Notes: generated from the sequence alone by a model not told the origin. Counted from the stretch's first letter, positions 43,066-51,708 are shown. The stretch: DNA of 64,000 bases from an uncultured Clostridia bacterium (GCA_934476675.1 CAKSOE010000010.1:1-64000), one strand, 5' to 3'. Translations and numbers: made by a program.

Positions 43066-43204
43066 ACACAAATTTTACTGAAATCATATAAAATATTTAT
43101 AAATTAATAAAAAATTTTTTGTTAACAATATCTTTCTCCCGGAAAAAGACAGGGAGAGAGCAAAAAAACTCCCATTTTTTCTCTGCATAATTATGGTGAA
43201 ACAA

Positions 43205-43241
43205 AAAGAGCCGAAAACTCACATTTTGAGTTTTCGGCTTT
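43205..43241 (-). terminator. Terminator of the aroA-aroC-sigma-anti-sigma operon
   Basis: AGCCGAAAACTCA pairs with TGAGTTTTCGGCT around a 5-nt loop. The - strand continues CTTTTTGTTT. Confidence 0.9.
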
Positions 43242-43244
43242 CTG

Positions 43245-44426
43245 TTACGATACAATCACTAAACGGAAGCTTATTCTGCCGCCGCTGTTATCAATATAAT
43301 TTTCGTAGTTAATTCCCTCGCGATCCATTTCTTCAAACATATTATTCAGCTTATCCTCGGTTGTCATGTAATAAGCGTCATAATTGCCAGTGACGTACTT
43401 GTTCATAAGACTGCGCACTTTTTCTTCGTCCTCGGAAGAAACAAGAATGGAACTGCTTACGGCTGCGCCTTGAATAGGTTCGGTAACAACCGCATATTCA
43501 GTAGGATTGCCGTCCTTATCTATCGGTGTGTACAATCCCAGTGCAAGCTCTGAGGTCGCTTCACCTGCGGTAAGATCATTAGTGTTAGCCTTTTGTTCGG
43601 CTGCACGGGTATTTTTATCGGGTGTTACATACGTACCCTTTGCAAGAGTGTACGGTTCGGCCGCCGTATCGGGCGACGGAGTTTCCTCCGCAATGCTGAA
43701 TCCCTTTACCACATCTTCACCTGTGGCTGCATTTTCAGCCGGAGCTACGGTGGGCGCTGCTGTGGGCTTTGACGGAGCACGCGTTACTGACGGAGTTACG
43801 GTCAGCACGGATTTAGATACTCCTGCCGATGATGACACATTGCCCGTTACTGCTCCCGATGCCGCATTTGCAGGCTTTGCTGTATTTGCGGGCGTGTATA
43901 CGGGCGCAGCTAAAGACGGTATTGCCGCCATATCCGCTTTCGGAGCAGAACTCTCTGCCGGCAATTGTGAAGCTGTCGGAGTATTTATTGCGGCAGGTGT
44001 TTGGGCGCTTGGCGCTGAATTGCCGTCCGAAACGATTTTTTCTTCTGTAATTACACCGTCTCCGGAGTTTTGCACCGACATACGCGAAACAAGGCTCTTG
44101 CCGTTTACGCCTATAACGGCAGCCAAAAGCATACAGGCTGCCACGGAACCGTATTTTTTCCAGCCGAAAGCGAAGCTTCTCTTGCTTCGAGCTTTACGGC
44201 GCATCTGAATATTCTCCAAATCGATGCGTGCATTAAGTTTATCGATAAAATCCTCCGGAGCTTTTATATCGGGGAGACGCTTGGCAGTATTAATAACCGC
44301 AAGCAAAAAATCCAAATCTTCACGGCATTTTTTACATTCCCCGGCATGAACCGTCATTTGCAGACGTTCCGTTTCCGACAAATTTTCGTAATTATCCAGC
44401 ATTTTTTGAAAATCATTACAAATCAC
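43245..44426 (-). CDS. Anti-sigma factor, zinc-finger (HC2) type, membrane-spanning
   Basis: The protein has 393 residues. The N-terminal anti-sigma zinc motif is H27-x3-C31-x2-C34 (HAGECKKC), followed by a helix that would hold the sigma factor, one membrane helix (about 91-108), a long extracellular Ala/Pro/Thr/Ser-rich linker (about 115-290) and a C-terminal domain of about 90 residues that may be the sensor. It lies 52 bp after the ECF sigma gene and is the last gene of the operon. The pair fits the usual membrane anti-sigma/ECF system. Its stimulus is unknown. Confidence 0.85.
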   Translation of the reverse strand: MICNDFQKMLDNYENLSETERLQMTVHAGECKKCREDLDFLLAVINTAKRLPDIKAPEDFIDKLNARIDLENIQMRRKARSKRSFAFGWKKYGSVAACMLLAAVIGVNGKSLVSRMSVQNSGDGVITEEKIVSDGNSAPSAQTPAAINTPTASQLPAESSAPKADMAAIPSLAAPVYTPANTAKPANAASGAVTGNVSSSAGVSKSVLTVTPSVTRAPSKPTAAPTVAPAENAATGEDVVKGFSIAEETPSPDTAAEPYTLAKGTYVTPDKNTRAAEQKANTNDLTAGEATSELALGLYTPIDKDGNPTEYAVVTEPIQGAAVSSSILVSSEDEEKVRSLMNKYVTGNYDAYYMTTEDKLNNMFEEMDREGINYENYIDNSGGRISFRLVIVS

Positions 44427-44478
44427 CGAAATCTCCCCCTTTCTGTTAAATTCTTATTACAATATATTAGACGTATGA

Positions 44479-45051
44479 TTACATAAAAAGTTCCGCTTTT
44501 GATGATAATTTTTTCTTTAATGCCGTTCTTGCCCTGTTAAGCCTGGATTTTACCGTTCCGACAGGACATTCCAATATTTTTGCAATTGCGTCATAGCTCA
44601 TATCTTCAAAATCACACAGCGTTATAACTTCGCGGTATTCGTCGCTTAGCTCCATTACCGCATTGCGCACGGCAATCTGAACCTCGCTGTGTTCGATGTA
44701 TTCATCGGGCAGCGGTGCGCTGTCGGGAATTTCCTTTTTCAGACTGTTGTCGTCCGTGTCTGCGTCAATGCTTATCACAACGGCTCTTTTCTGACGTTTT
44801 CTTAACATATCGCTGCAGGTGTTGGCGGTTATGCGGTATATCCATGTGGAGAGGGAGGAATTTTCCTTGAAGCTGTCAATGTTTCTGTAAACCTTAATAA
44901 AAACCTCCTGAGCGGCATCGCAGGCGTCGTCATAATCGGACAACATTCCGTACGCTATATTTATCACTCTTGTTTCGTACTGTTTAAACAGCTCGTTGAA
45001 CGCATCGCGATCACCGCCCTTGCACCGCTTTATCAGCTCTGCTTCCGGCAA
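44479..45051 (-). CDS. ECF sigma factor (RpoE/SigW type)
   Basis: The protein has 190 residues with region 2 (ELIKRCKGGDRDAFNELFKQ, then DYDDACDAAQEVFIKVYRNI and STWIYRITANTCSDMLR) and region 4 (ELSDEYREVITLCDFEDMSY, then CPVGTVKSRLNRARTALK). I chose a TTG at 45051, 5-6 nt after GGGAGGGG. An ATG at 45072 lies before that site and has no ribosome site of its own. It is followed by its anti-sigma gene and preceded by aroC at 33 bp, so it is transcribed with chorismate genes. Confidence 0.88.
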   Translation of the reverse strand: MPEAELIKRCKGGDRDAFNELFKQYETRVINIAYGMLSDYDDACDAAQEVFIKVYRNIDSFKENSSLSTWIYRITANTCSDMLRKRQKRAVVISIDADTDDNSLKKEIPDSAPLPDEYIEHSEVQIAVRNAVMELSDEYREVITLCDFEDMSYDAIAKILECPVGTVKSRLNRARTALKKKLSSKAELFM

Positions 45052-45084
45052 ATTCACCCCTCCCTTCACCATATTTTAATTTTA

Positions 45085-46230
45085 TTAATACTCTTTTATT
45101 CTTTCGGTGTATGCGTTGCAGTATGTTTTTATATCGTCCAGGCAATCACCGCTGAATTTTTCAAGAAAGGCTTTTGTGATCTCAAATCTTACTGCCGATT
45201 CAACAACCACGGAACACGCCGGTACGGCGCATATATCGGAGCGTTCGACAGAAGCCTTGTGTTCTGTTTTGTCAGTCAGACCTACGGTTCTCAAAGGATT
45301 ATACTGCGTAGGAATCGGTTTCATTGCCGCACGCACGATAACGGGCTCGCCGTTAGTCATACCACCCTCAATTCCACCGGCATTGTTGGTATAACGGAAA
45401 AATCCGCCGTCATATCCGATTTCGTCATGAACCTTTGCGCCGCTTACGCAGCCTGTCTGAAAGCCCATTCCGAATTCAACGCCTTTTATTGCCTGTATGC
45501 TCATTACGGCAAAAGCAATTTGCGCGTCGAGCTTTCTGTCATAATGCACATAGCTGCCAATACCTGCCGGAAGCCCGAAAACGGTTGTTTCCACTATTCC
45601 GCCGACAGATTCGCCCCTTGCTTTTATATTGTCTATATATTCCATAGCTTTTTTTTCGGCATCGGCATCACCGAAGCCTACTAACGACGCATTTGCTCTT
45701 TTATAAAATTCCTCGGTACGTTTTGCCGGCTTATCCTCTATTTCACCGATTCGCTGTACACAGCTGCCGAAAGAAATATTAAACTCGTCAAGCAGCTGCG
45801 AAACAAGCGCTCCGACAGCAACTCTGGCAGCTGTTTCGCGTGCGCTGGCACGCTCGAGTACATTTCTCAAATCCTTATGATTGTATTTCATTCCGCCCGT
45901 CAAATCGGCATGACCCGGGCGGGGAAAAAGAACCTGCTTTTCATTATTTGATTTTTCCGTTCCCATAATTGCCTGCCAGTTTGCCCAGTCGCGGTTTTCG
46001 ATTCTTAAAGCAATCGGACTGCCAAGGGTATACCCGTTTCTTACGCCCGAAAGAATTTCCGCCCTGTCCTTTTCGATACTCATTCTTCCGCCTCTGCCAT
46101 AGCCTTTCTGACGTGCGGCAAGTGCGGCGTTTATTTTATCAATATCAATTTTCACACCCGACGGCATTCCTTCAATCACAGCGGTAAGACATTTACCGTG
46201 AGTTTCGCCGGCAGTTAAATATCTAAGCAT
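45085..46230 (-). CDS. aroC: Chorismate synthase
   Basis: Last step of the shikimate pathway: converts EPSP to chorismate with reduced FMN. The 381 residues begin with the family pattern LRYLTAGETHGKCLTAVIEG. They then contain RPGHADLTGGMKYNHKDLRN, ERASARETAARVA and the late GGIEGGMTNGEPV. It lies 27 bp downstream of aroA. The genes for an ECF sigma factor and its anti-sigma follow in the same operon, which is not a usual arrangement. Confidence 0.95.
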   Translation of the reverse strand: MLRYLTAGETHGKCLTAVIEGMPSGVKIDIDKINAALAARQKGYGRGGRMSIEKDRAEILSGVRNGYTLGSPIALRIENRDWANWQAIMGTEKSNNEKQVLFPRPGHADLTGGMKYNHKDLRNVLERASARETAARVAVGALVSQLLDEFNISFGSCVQRIGEIEDKPAKRTEEFYKRANASLVGFGDADAEKKAMEYIDNIKARGESVGGIVETTVFGLPAGIGSYVHYDRKLDAQIAFAVMSIQAIKGVEFGMGFQTGCVSGAKVHDEIGYDGGFFRYTNNAGGIEGGMTNGEPVIVRAAMKPIPTQYNPLRTVGLTDKTEHKASVERSDICAVPACSVVVESAVRFEITKAFLEKFSGDCLDDIKTYCNAYTERIKEY

Positions 46231-46257
46231 TTATAATCATTCCTTTCGTAAAGCTGT

Positions 46258-47526
46258 TCAGACTTGTCCCAATCCGTAAAAATCATCAAGAAAATTTGGA
46301 TATGATACGCTTATGCAGTCGGCATCGTCTATGGTGGACTTGCCGTCCGCAAGCTGCGCCAGGACTGCAAGGCTCATTGCCATGCGGTGGTCGCCGCGCG
46401 TTACAAAATCCGCTCCGAAAATCGGTTTGCCGCCTTTTATAATCATTCCGTCAGCGGTTTCGGTTATGTCCGCGCCGCATTTGGAAAGCTCTCCGACTAT
46501 TGCGGAAATTCTATTGGATTCCTTGACTTTAAGCTCCTCTGCGTTCCTGATTACGGTTGTACCCTCGGCAAATAACGCAGCGACCGCAATTATCGGCAGC
46601 TCGTCTATAAGACGAGGAATCATCTCACCCTCTATGACAGTACCTTTAAGTGATGAGGAAGAAACGACTATATCCGCTGTTTCCTCACCGGATTCAGTCC
46701 GGACGTTTTCTATTGATATATTTGCTCCCATGCTTTTAAACACATCTATAATCCCCGTGCGTGTCGGGTTTATTCCGGCATTTTTTATGCGAACGCACGA
46801 ATCCGGCATTATTGCCGCGGCAGTCATAAAGAATGCGGCGGAGGAAATATCGCCGGGAACGCATATATCCTGCGAATAAAGTTTTTTTGCGGGCGCAACA
46901 CGGATAGCTGTTCCGTTTACCGATATATCGGCGCCCATTGCCGAAAGCATACGCTCGGTGTGGTCGCGTGATTTTTCAGTTTCGTGTATTATCGTTTCGC
47001 CGTCGGCATACAGTGCGGCAAGGATAATTGCCGTTTTAACCTGTGCGGAGGCAACTTTCATATTGTATTCCATTCCATGGAGTCCGGAGCCTTTTATAAA
47101 AAGAGGACAATATTCGCCGTCAATTTTTGCACCCATTTCCGAAAGCGGTTCGGTTACGCGCTTCATCGGTCTGCGGCATATTGACGCATCGCCCGTTACG
47201 GAACTGTCAAAGCTCTGACCGGATAAAATTCCGCATAAAAGACGGGTTGTAGTGCCGCTGTTGCCGGTATAAAGCATTTTCTCGGGCTGTTTTAAGCCGT
47301 AAAGCCCTTTTCCGTGTACTTCTATAATATCTCCGTTCGATTGGATTTCAATTCCCATGCTGCGAAAGCAATTAATCGTGGAAATACAGTCTGCGCCGGG
47401 AAGAAATCCCTTAATATGAGTTGTTCCCTCTGCGAGCGCACCGAGCATAACCGCTCTATGTGAAATTGATTTATCGCCCGGTACGGTAATACTGCCGTTC
47501 AGCGATACTGCCTTTTTAATTTCCAT
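46258..47526 (-). CDS. aroA: 3-phosphoshikimate 1-carboxyvinyltransferase (EPSP synthase)
   Basis: Joins PEP to shikimate 3-phosphate. The 422 residues contain the shikimate-phosphate site GDKSISHRAVML near residues 18-29 and the PEP-binding GNSGTTTRLL. A late RGDHRMAMSLAV segment is also typical. I chose the ATG at 47526, preceded by AAAGGGG. A longer frame of 13 extra residues has no ribosome site. It is the first gene of the aroA-aroC-sigma-anti-sigma operon. The NSG-T motif is the usual one for class II, glyphosate-tolerant-like or ordinary enzymes alike, so I make no claim on that. Confidence 0.95.
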   Translation of the reverse strand: MEIKKAVSLNGSITVPGDKSISHRAVMLGALAEGTTHIKGFLPGADCISTINCFRSMGIEIQSNGDIIEVHGKGLYGLKQPEKMLYTGNSGTTTRLLCGILSGQSFDSSVTGDASICRRPMKRVTEPLSEMGAKIDGEYCPLFIKGSGLHGMEYNMKVASAQVKTAIILAALYADGETIIHETEKSRDHTERMLSAMGADISVNGTAIRVAPAKKLYSQDICVPGDISSAAFFMTAAAIMPDSCVRIKNAGINPTRTGIIDVFKSMGANISIENVRTESGEETADIVVSSSSLKGTVIEGEMIPRLIDELPIIAVAALFAEGTTVIRNAEELKVKESNRISAIVGELSKCGADITETADGMIIKGGKPIFGADFVTRGDHRMAMSLAVLAQLADGKSTIDDADCISVSYPNFLDDFYGLGQV

Positions 47527-47579
47527 GTTGATTGCCCCTTTCGTGAAAAGTCTGAATTTAAACAAGACTTTATGCGTAC

Positions 47580-47608
47580 ATTATATCATATAATATGCGC
47601 TTTATCAA
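47580..47608 (-). promoter_or_regulatory. Promoter of the aroA-aroC-sigma operon
   Basis: On the - strand TTGATA (47608-47603), 17-bp spacer, TATAAT (47585-47580), 53 bp before the aroA ATG. Confidence 0.8.
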
Positions 47609-47684
47609 CAAATTTTACGAAAAAAAGCCGACAATGACAATTTCGGGAATATTAAACGGATATTTTTCGGTCAAAACAACTGTA

Positions 47685-47741
47685 AAAACAAAACACACCC
47701 CACGGTTACGCAAGTATGCCGTGGGGTGTGTGTTTTGTTTT
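47685..47741 (-). terminator. Strong terminator of the cpsC-cpsD-lipoprotein operon
   Basis: AAAACAAAACACACCCCACGG pairs almost perfectly with its complement ending in TTTTGTTTT, 20 bp of stem with a 13-nt loop. Works in both directions. Confidence 0.93.
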
Positions 47742-47753
47742 TAATCTTAATGT

Positions 47754-48785
47754 TTAATCCTCCACACTGAACTCATATGACGGACGTTCCGTTTCGGCAG
47801 GTTCGTCGGGAACAGGTGTAACCGGAGCGGCGGTAGGAGCCGCGGTAACTCGAGGAGTTACAACCGGAGCTGCCGTTGCCGGAGTGGCTGTTCTTACCGG
47901 CGGAGCGGTAGGAGTCGGTTTAGGTGTGGGAGTCGGTGTTTCCGACGGTGTAGGCGATGCAGCAATTCTCGGAGTGGGCGATGGAGTTGAAAGATCAAGC
48001 TGATCCATCAGCACACGACGCTCGTTATCCGTAAGATTTTCAAGTGAATTTAAGTAATTCACGGAAAGCTTTGTGGTGGCTTTCTTGATTCTTTCGGCAT
48101 ACTGCGGTGAAACACCGCCGTATACATCGTTTAGCGCGGAAACAATACTGTTGTTTTTGTTCAGATAAAAACGATATGATTCGTTTGTATCGGCATTGTT
48201 TTCTATAATATTGGTTGTTGCCTCATATACTGCCTTTTTGTTCCTGTCAAGAAACGAAAGGGCAAGTACATTTCTGCGTTCGGAAAAATCAACCAAAAGC
48301 TTGCATAATGCCTGTTCTTCATCATCAGTCTGCTTGTATGCGATATAATAATCATAAAAGCCGAGAACGTCATTGTTTGCCTTTTCGAGAAAGGCGTCTT
48401 TATTTTCGCAGTCGTCACAGTCTTTTATAATAACGTAAATATTCTTGTAAAAATCAGTGCGCAAATCGGACAAAATGTTGTTTCGGTAAGAATTGCACGT
48501 ATGAGCAGCTCTGGTTTTGTCCTTTGGTTTCATGTCCTCATCGATAAAGTTCTGATAATATGTTTTCTCGTATGCTTCCCAATACATATCACAGGCGGCA
48601 ATCTGCTGCTCATATATAGCATCACTTGCCTGTTCGAGCGAGGCATATTTTTTTTCTGAGGGAGTGGGAAGCTCCGAGGTTATCCGAACCTTTTCCAAAG
48701 AGTTTTTTATATTACTGTTGTTTGTGCAGCCGGAAAATCCGAGTGCGGCAAAAACGCACAGTACGGAAATTAAAATTCGTTTCAA
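47754..48785 (-). CDS. Lipoprotein with Pro/Thr-rich C-terminal tail
   Basis: The protein has 343 residues. The signal peptide ends in the lipobox LGFSGC, so Cys20 should be lipidated. A helical domain (about 40-255) of unknown family follows. The last 80 residues are a low-complexity Pro/Thr/Ala tail with repeated TPTP and TAAP units, likely extended and perhaps glycosylated or wall-spanning. It is the third gene after the CpsC/CpsD pair and lies 41 bp from cpsD, so it is probably part of the envelope-polymer machinery. Confidence 0.82.
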   Translation of the reverse strand: MKRILISVLCVFAALGFSGCTNNSNIKNSLEKVRITSELPTPSEKKYASLEQASDAIYEQQIAACDMYWEAYEKTYYQNFIDEDMKPKDKTRAAHTCNSYRNNILSDLRTDFYKNIYVIIKDCDDCENKDAFLEKANNDVLGFYDYYIAYKQTDDEEQALCKLLVDFSERRNVLALSFLDRNKKAVYEATTNIIENNADTNESYRFYLNKNNSIVSALNDVYGGVSPQYAERIKKATTKLSVNYLNSLENLTDNERRVLMDQLDLSTPSPTPRIAASPTPSETPTPTPKPTPTAPPVRTATPATAAPVVTPRVTAAPTAAPVTPVPDEPAETERPSYEFSVED

Positions 48786-48826
48786 ATTAAACTCCTCTTT
48801 CAGTTTTTTTTCGGGATTTGCAGAGT

Positions 48827-49696
48827 TTAGCCGGCGGCGCTGTCGTTTGCCGTACTATCCTTTTTACCGTCGGGATCGGGATTCGGTCCGTAACGGTAGG
48901 AATAACGGTAATTATATCTGTAGTTGCGGCTTCTGCCGTAGCCTTTTTGGTAAACTCCGTAATTTACATTATTCGGGTCAACATCATTAACAAAAAATCC
49001 GAGTAGTTTTGCGTGCGCAAGTTTTAAAAGGTTTATAGCGTGTTCAAGACTTTCGTGGTTTGTATAACCCTCGCGTACTACAAAAACAATACCGTCAATA
49101 AACTTTGACAGTGCAACCGCGTCCGTAACGACAGTCGTTGGGGGGGTATCAAAGAAAATATAGTCATATCTTTCCGAAACCTCATTCAAAAGCTGTCCCA
49201 TTGCATCAGAGGACAAAAGCTCCGCAGGGTTGGGCGGTATTGAACCGGAGGCAATCAAATCCATCGACGGGCGTATATCATGATATACGGCATCATCAAA
49301 TGTACATTGGTTTGAAAGAATTGTGGAAAGCCCCTTTGTCTTTGTAACTCCCAAATACTGATGCGATTTCGGGTTTCTCAAATCGCAGTCGATTATCAAA
49401 ACCTTAACGCCAGTCTGGGCAAAGGTAATTCCGAGATTTATGCAGGTAGTGGATTTACCCTCATTCGGGTTTGCGCTTGTAAAAGCTATAAGCTTGCAGC
49501 TCTTTTCGGCAGAACCCGAAACGGCAAAGATAATGTTTGTTCTGGTGGTCTTATAGGCCTCCTGGATAACAAACGGAGTATCATGGTCTATTATAGCCTG
49601 CTGATTTGATTTCAGGCTGGCAATATTAATTTCGCGCTTTGATTTTTTCGTAAAAAAGCCAAAATGCTTTTTTGTTTCTTTTTTATCACTAGGCAT
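48827..49696 (-). CDS. cpsD: Bacterial tyrosine kinase, CpsD/CapB type
   Basis: Cytosolic BY-kinase controlling surface-polymer assembly. In the 289 residues the Walker A is SANPNEGKSTT (74-84), Walker A' IIDCDLRNP and Walker B YIFFDTPP. The C-terminal tail has nine tyrosines between residues 246 and 269, the autophosphorylation cluster. I chose the ATG at 49696 after GGAGG. It is activated by the membrane adaptor encoded 16 bp upstream. No glycosyltransferase or polymerase genes follow, which is odd for a capsule locus. Confidence 0.92.
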   Translation of the reverse strand: MPSDKKETKKHFGFFTKKSKREINIASLKSNQQAIIDHDTPFVIQEAYKTTRTNIIFAVSGSAEKSCKLIAFTSANPNEGKSTTCINLGITFAQTGVKVLIIDCDLRNPKSHQYLGVTKTKGLSTILSNQCTFDDAVYHDIRPSMDLIASGSIPPNPAELLSSDAMGQLLNEVSERYDYIFFDTPPTTVVTDAVALSKFIDGIVFVVREGYTNHESLEHAINLLKLAHAKLLGFFVNDVDPNNVNYGVYQKGYGRSRNYRYNYRYSYRYGPNPDPDGKKDSTANDSAAG

Positions 49697-49712
49697 AGTC
49701 GTATTTCCTCCG

Positions 49713-50444
49713 TTAAATTTGATGAAGATCCGCAACCTCGCCGAGTATGGGGAGATTATATTTTCTTCTCAGCTCGTCCGAGTTCTTAACACGTGTATCA
49801 AACATATTGATGAGGAAGATTATAAGCATTGCAACCGCTGCTCCGGCAAGAAAGCCTATAATTCCGCGTTTTAACGAATTTGTTGATTCGGGGGACGGAG
49901 CCTCCTCCGGAATATCTATCAGCTTTACACTTCCGCCGTCGAATACGCGGATTATTTCGTCAAAGGCATTATTTACTATGCTGCTGCATATCAGGTAAGC
50001 ATCATGCGAATCCTCGCATTTAACGCTTATGGAGATCATATTTGTGTCTTTTATGTTTTCTATTGTAGTGTTTTCGGTAATTTCCGACCATGAATATTTG
50101 TTGTCTATGTCATCACTGACAGTCTGCAAAAACGGCTTTGCCTTCAATATTTCTATATATGTCGGCATAAGATTTTTTGCACCCGTAAGAGCAGTGGTGT
50201 TGACATCATCTGTTTTCTGCTCCTTCTGCGTACTGATATAAAGCGTTCCCTTAGACTGGTACTGCGGTATGGAGGTGAGCTTTGAGTAGAGGTATGTACT
50301 TCCTCCCACAAGAACCGCCATAAGTGCAATCAGCCACCAGAACGTAAGCATCATATTAATTATTTCCACGACGGAAATCTGTGTTTCAAGCTGACCGGTC
50401 GCAGACGACCGGCTGTTATCAGCCTCAAGATTGTTGTTATCCAT
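49713..50444 (-). CDS. cpsC: Polysaccharide co-polymerase / kinase adaptor, CpsC (Wzz) type
   Basis: A 243-residue membrane protein: N-terminal helix around 33-53 preceded by SVVEIINMML, an extracellular domain of about 130 residues, a Pro-containing second helix near 185-207 (SLKRGIIGFLAGAAVAML), and a short cytosolic tail that should touch CpsD. I chose the ATG at 50444 after ATCGGAGG. An upstream extension lacks a ribosome site and runs into the promoter. First gene of the operon. Confidence 0.9.
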   Translation of the reverse strand: MDNNNLEADNSRSSATGQLETQISVVEIINMMLTFWWLIALMAVLVGGSTYLYSKLTSIPQYQSKGTLYISTQKEQKTDDVNTTALTGAKNLMPTYIEILKAKPFLQTVSDDIDNKYSWSEITENTTIENIKDTNMISISVKCEDSHDAYLICSSIVNNAFDEIIRVFDGGSVKLIDIPEEAPSPESTNSLKRGIIGFLAGAAVAMLIIFLINMFDTRVKNSDELRRKYNLPILGEVADLHQI

Positions 50445-50478
50445 CCGAAGTCCTCCGATTAATAGTAGTATAGCATAA

Positions 50479-50507
50479 ATTATATCACATAATATAGGCG
50501 TTGTCAA
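50479..50507 (-). promoter_or_regulatory. Consensus promoter of the cpsC-cpsD operon
   Basis: On the - strand a perfect TTGACA (50507-50502), 17-bp spacer and perfect TATAAT (50484-50479), 35 bp before the cpsC ATG. The -35 box touches the terminator stem of the upstream radical SAM gene. Confidence 0.88.
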
Positions 50508-50509
50508 AT

Positions 50510-50565
50510 AAACAATTCACAAAATGACATATTTTTTAGAAATCGACATTTTGTGCGGATTGTTT
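50510..50565 (-). terminator. Stem-loop after the radical SAM gene
   Basis: AAACAATCCGCACAAAATG pairs with CATTTTGTGAATTGTTT around a 20-nt loop, tail ATTTGACA. It overlaps the stop codon of the upstream gene and ends 3 bp before the next -35 box. Confidence 0.55.
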
Positions 50566-51463
50566 ATGAGTTTTCTTCATTGAATGGGGGGATAAAGCTT
50601 TCGTCTGCTGCTTCGCCCTCCTGTATGAATACATTTTCCATGCCTAATCCGGCACAGTAGTCAACCATAGCTTCATAATGCTTCATATTGAGTTTTCTGT
50701 TAAGCTCGGGGAAATCCTTTACATGGGGCAGGGGAGTGTATTGGCTCATAAGGCTTATGTATATGCAGTTTCCATAAGCGGAATACAGGTAATCCATAAG
50801 CTTTTTTGTGTCAAAAAGCAGACCGGGCAGCATAAGATGCCGCACTATTACGCCCTTTTGCATGATATTGTGTTCATCAAATACAGGATATGACACTTGA
50901 TTGAACATTTCGTGTATTGCCGCTTTGGCAATTTCAAAATATTTGGGTGCAGCGGAATATTTCATTGCATATTTGTCGTCGTAATATTTCATGTCGGGCA
51001 TATAAATGTCGATGTAACCGTCAAGCATTTTTAAGGTTTCGACGTTTTCGTAGCCGCTTGTGTTGTATACGATGGGGACAGTAAGTCCGCGGCGTTTTGC
51101 CATGTCCAGCGCGGAAATTATCTGCGGCGCAAAATGCGTCGGAGTGACAAGGTTTATGTTATTTGCGCCCTGCGACTGCAATCCGAGAAATTTTTCGCAA
51201 AGTGTTTCTTCCGATATTTCATATCCGCGGCTGCAAGCGCTGATTTCATAATTCTGGCAAAACCTGCATTTTAACGTACAGTGCGAAAAAAACACCGTGC
51301 CGGAGCCGTTTTTGCCGGATATGCACGGTTCCTCCCAAAAGTGAAGCGCCGAACGTGCAATTTTAACCCTGTCGGACGCGCCGCAGAAACCGGTTTCTCC
51401 GGCGGTGCGGTCAACGCCGCAGAGGCGCGGACAAAGATTGCAGCTTGTGAGTGGATTTTTCAT
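50564..51463 (-). CDS. Radical SAM protein, PFL-activase-like (COG1313)
   Basis: The protein has 299 residues. An N-terminal cysteine set (SCNLCPRLCGVDR) comes before the radical SAM motif C-x3-C-x2-C in SHCTLKCRFCQNYEIS. Later text (TPTHFAPQI, YNTSGYE, DIYMPDMKYYDD) is that of uncharacterised putative pyruvate formate-lyase activating enzymes. It lacks the glycyl-enzyme activase ferredoxin insert, and no glycyl radical enzyme is nearby. The start is uncertain: I use the ATG at 51463, which has only a weak GCGAG upstream. ATGs 5 and 13 codons earlier are possible. Confidence 0.85.
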   Translation of the reverse strand: MKNPLTSCNLCPRLCGVDRTAGETGFCGASDRVKIARSALHFWEEPCISGKNGSGTVFFSHCTLKCRFCQNYEISACSRGYEISEETLCEKFLGLQSQGANNINLVTPTHFAPQIISALDMAKRRGLTVPIVYNTSGYENVETLKMLDGYIDIYMPDMKYYDDKYAMKYSAAPKYFEIAKAAIHEMFNQVSYPVFDEHNIMQKGVIVRHLMLPGLLFDTKKLMDYLYSAYGNCIYISLMSQYTPLPHVKDFPELNRKLNMKHYEAMVDYCAGLGMENVFIQEGEAADESFIPPFNEENS

Positions 51464-51531
51464 GTTAAAACTCGCTTTCATTTTTAACATTAAACAGAAC
51501 AAATATTATGTGGTTTGACAGAACAATAAAT

Positions 51532-51708
51532 TTATGTCTGCGGTTTATTAAGGTCAATTTTTCCATGTTTATGTTCAAAATTTTCAATGGAATCGCGAAT
51601 AAGAATGAGGATTTGACTGTTAGCGGAACGTCCCTCATAGTCGGCAACATAATGCAATTTGTTGAGCATATCGCTGTCTATTCTTATTGATAAACTTTTT
51701 ATAGCCAT
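51532..51708 (-). CDS. Small ribbon-helix-helix (Arc/CopG-like) DNA-binding protein
   Basis: A 58-residue protein. The N-terminal strand is MAIKSLSIRIDSDML, followed by two helices with YEGRSANSQILILIRDSI, the layout of Arc-type RHH repressors. AGGGGTGA lies 6 nt before the ATG. No partner toxin is adjacent. The genes on both sides are a radical SAM enzyme and, beyond a 130-bp gap, the end of the GH2 gene. A stand-alone regulator or an orphan antitoxin are both possible. Confidence 0.8.
   Translation of the reverse strand: MAIKSLSIRIDSDMLNKLHYVADYEGRSANSQILILIRDSIENFEHKHGKIDLNKPQT

Noticed and set aside
43507..44208. Long open frame on the + strand (233 codons) opposite the anti-sigma gene
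   Set aside because: It is the shadow of the Ala/Pro/Thr-rich linker, has low complexity and no ribosome site.
46313..46879. Open + strand frame opposite aroA
   Set aside because: Shadow of a clear EPSP synthase gene.
47754..48010. Repetitive sequence that might be a CRISPR-like or tandem repeat array
   Set aside because: It encodes the Pro/Thr-rich tail of a lipoprotein. The units are irregular and in frame.
50564..51463. Second glycyl radical activase serving the enzyme at 23 kb
   Set aside because: It lacks the ferredoxin insert and belongs to the COG1313 group. The GRE already has a coupled activase.
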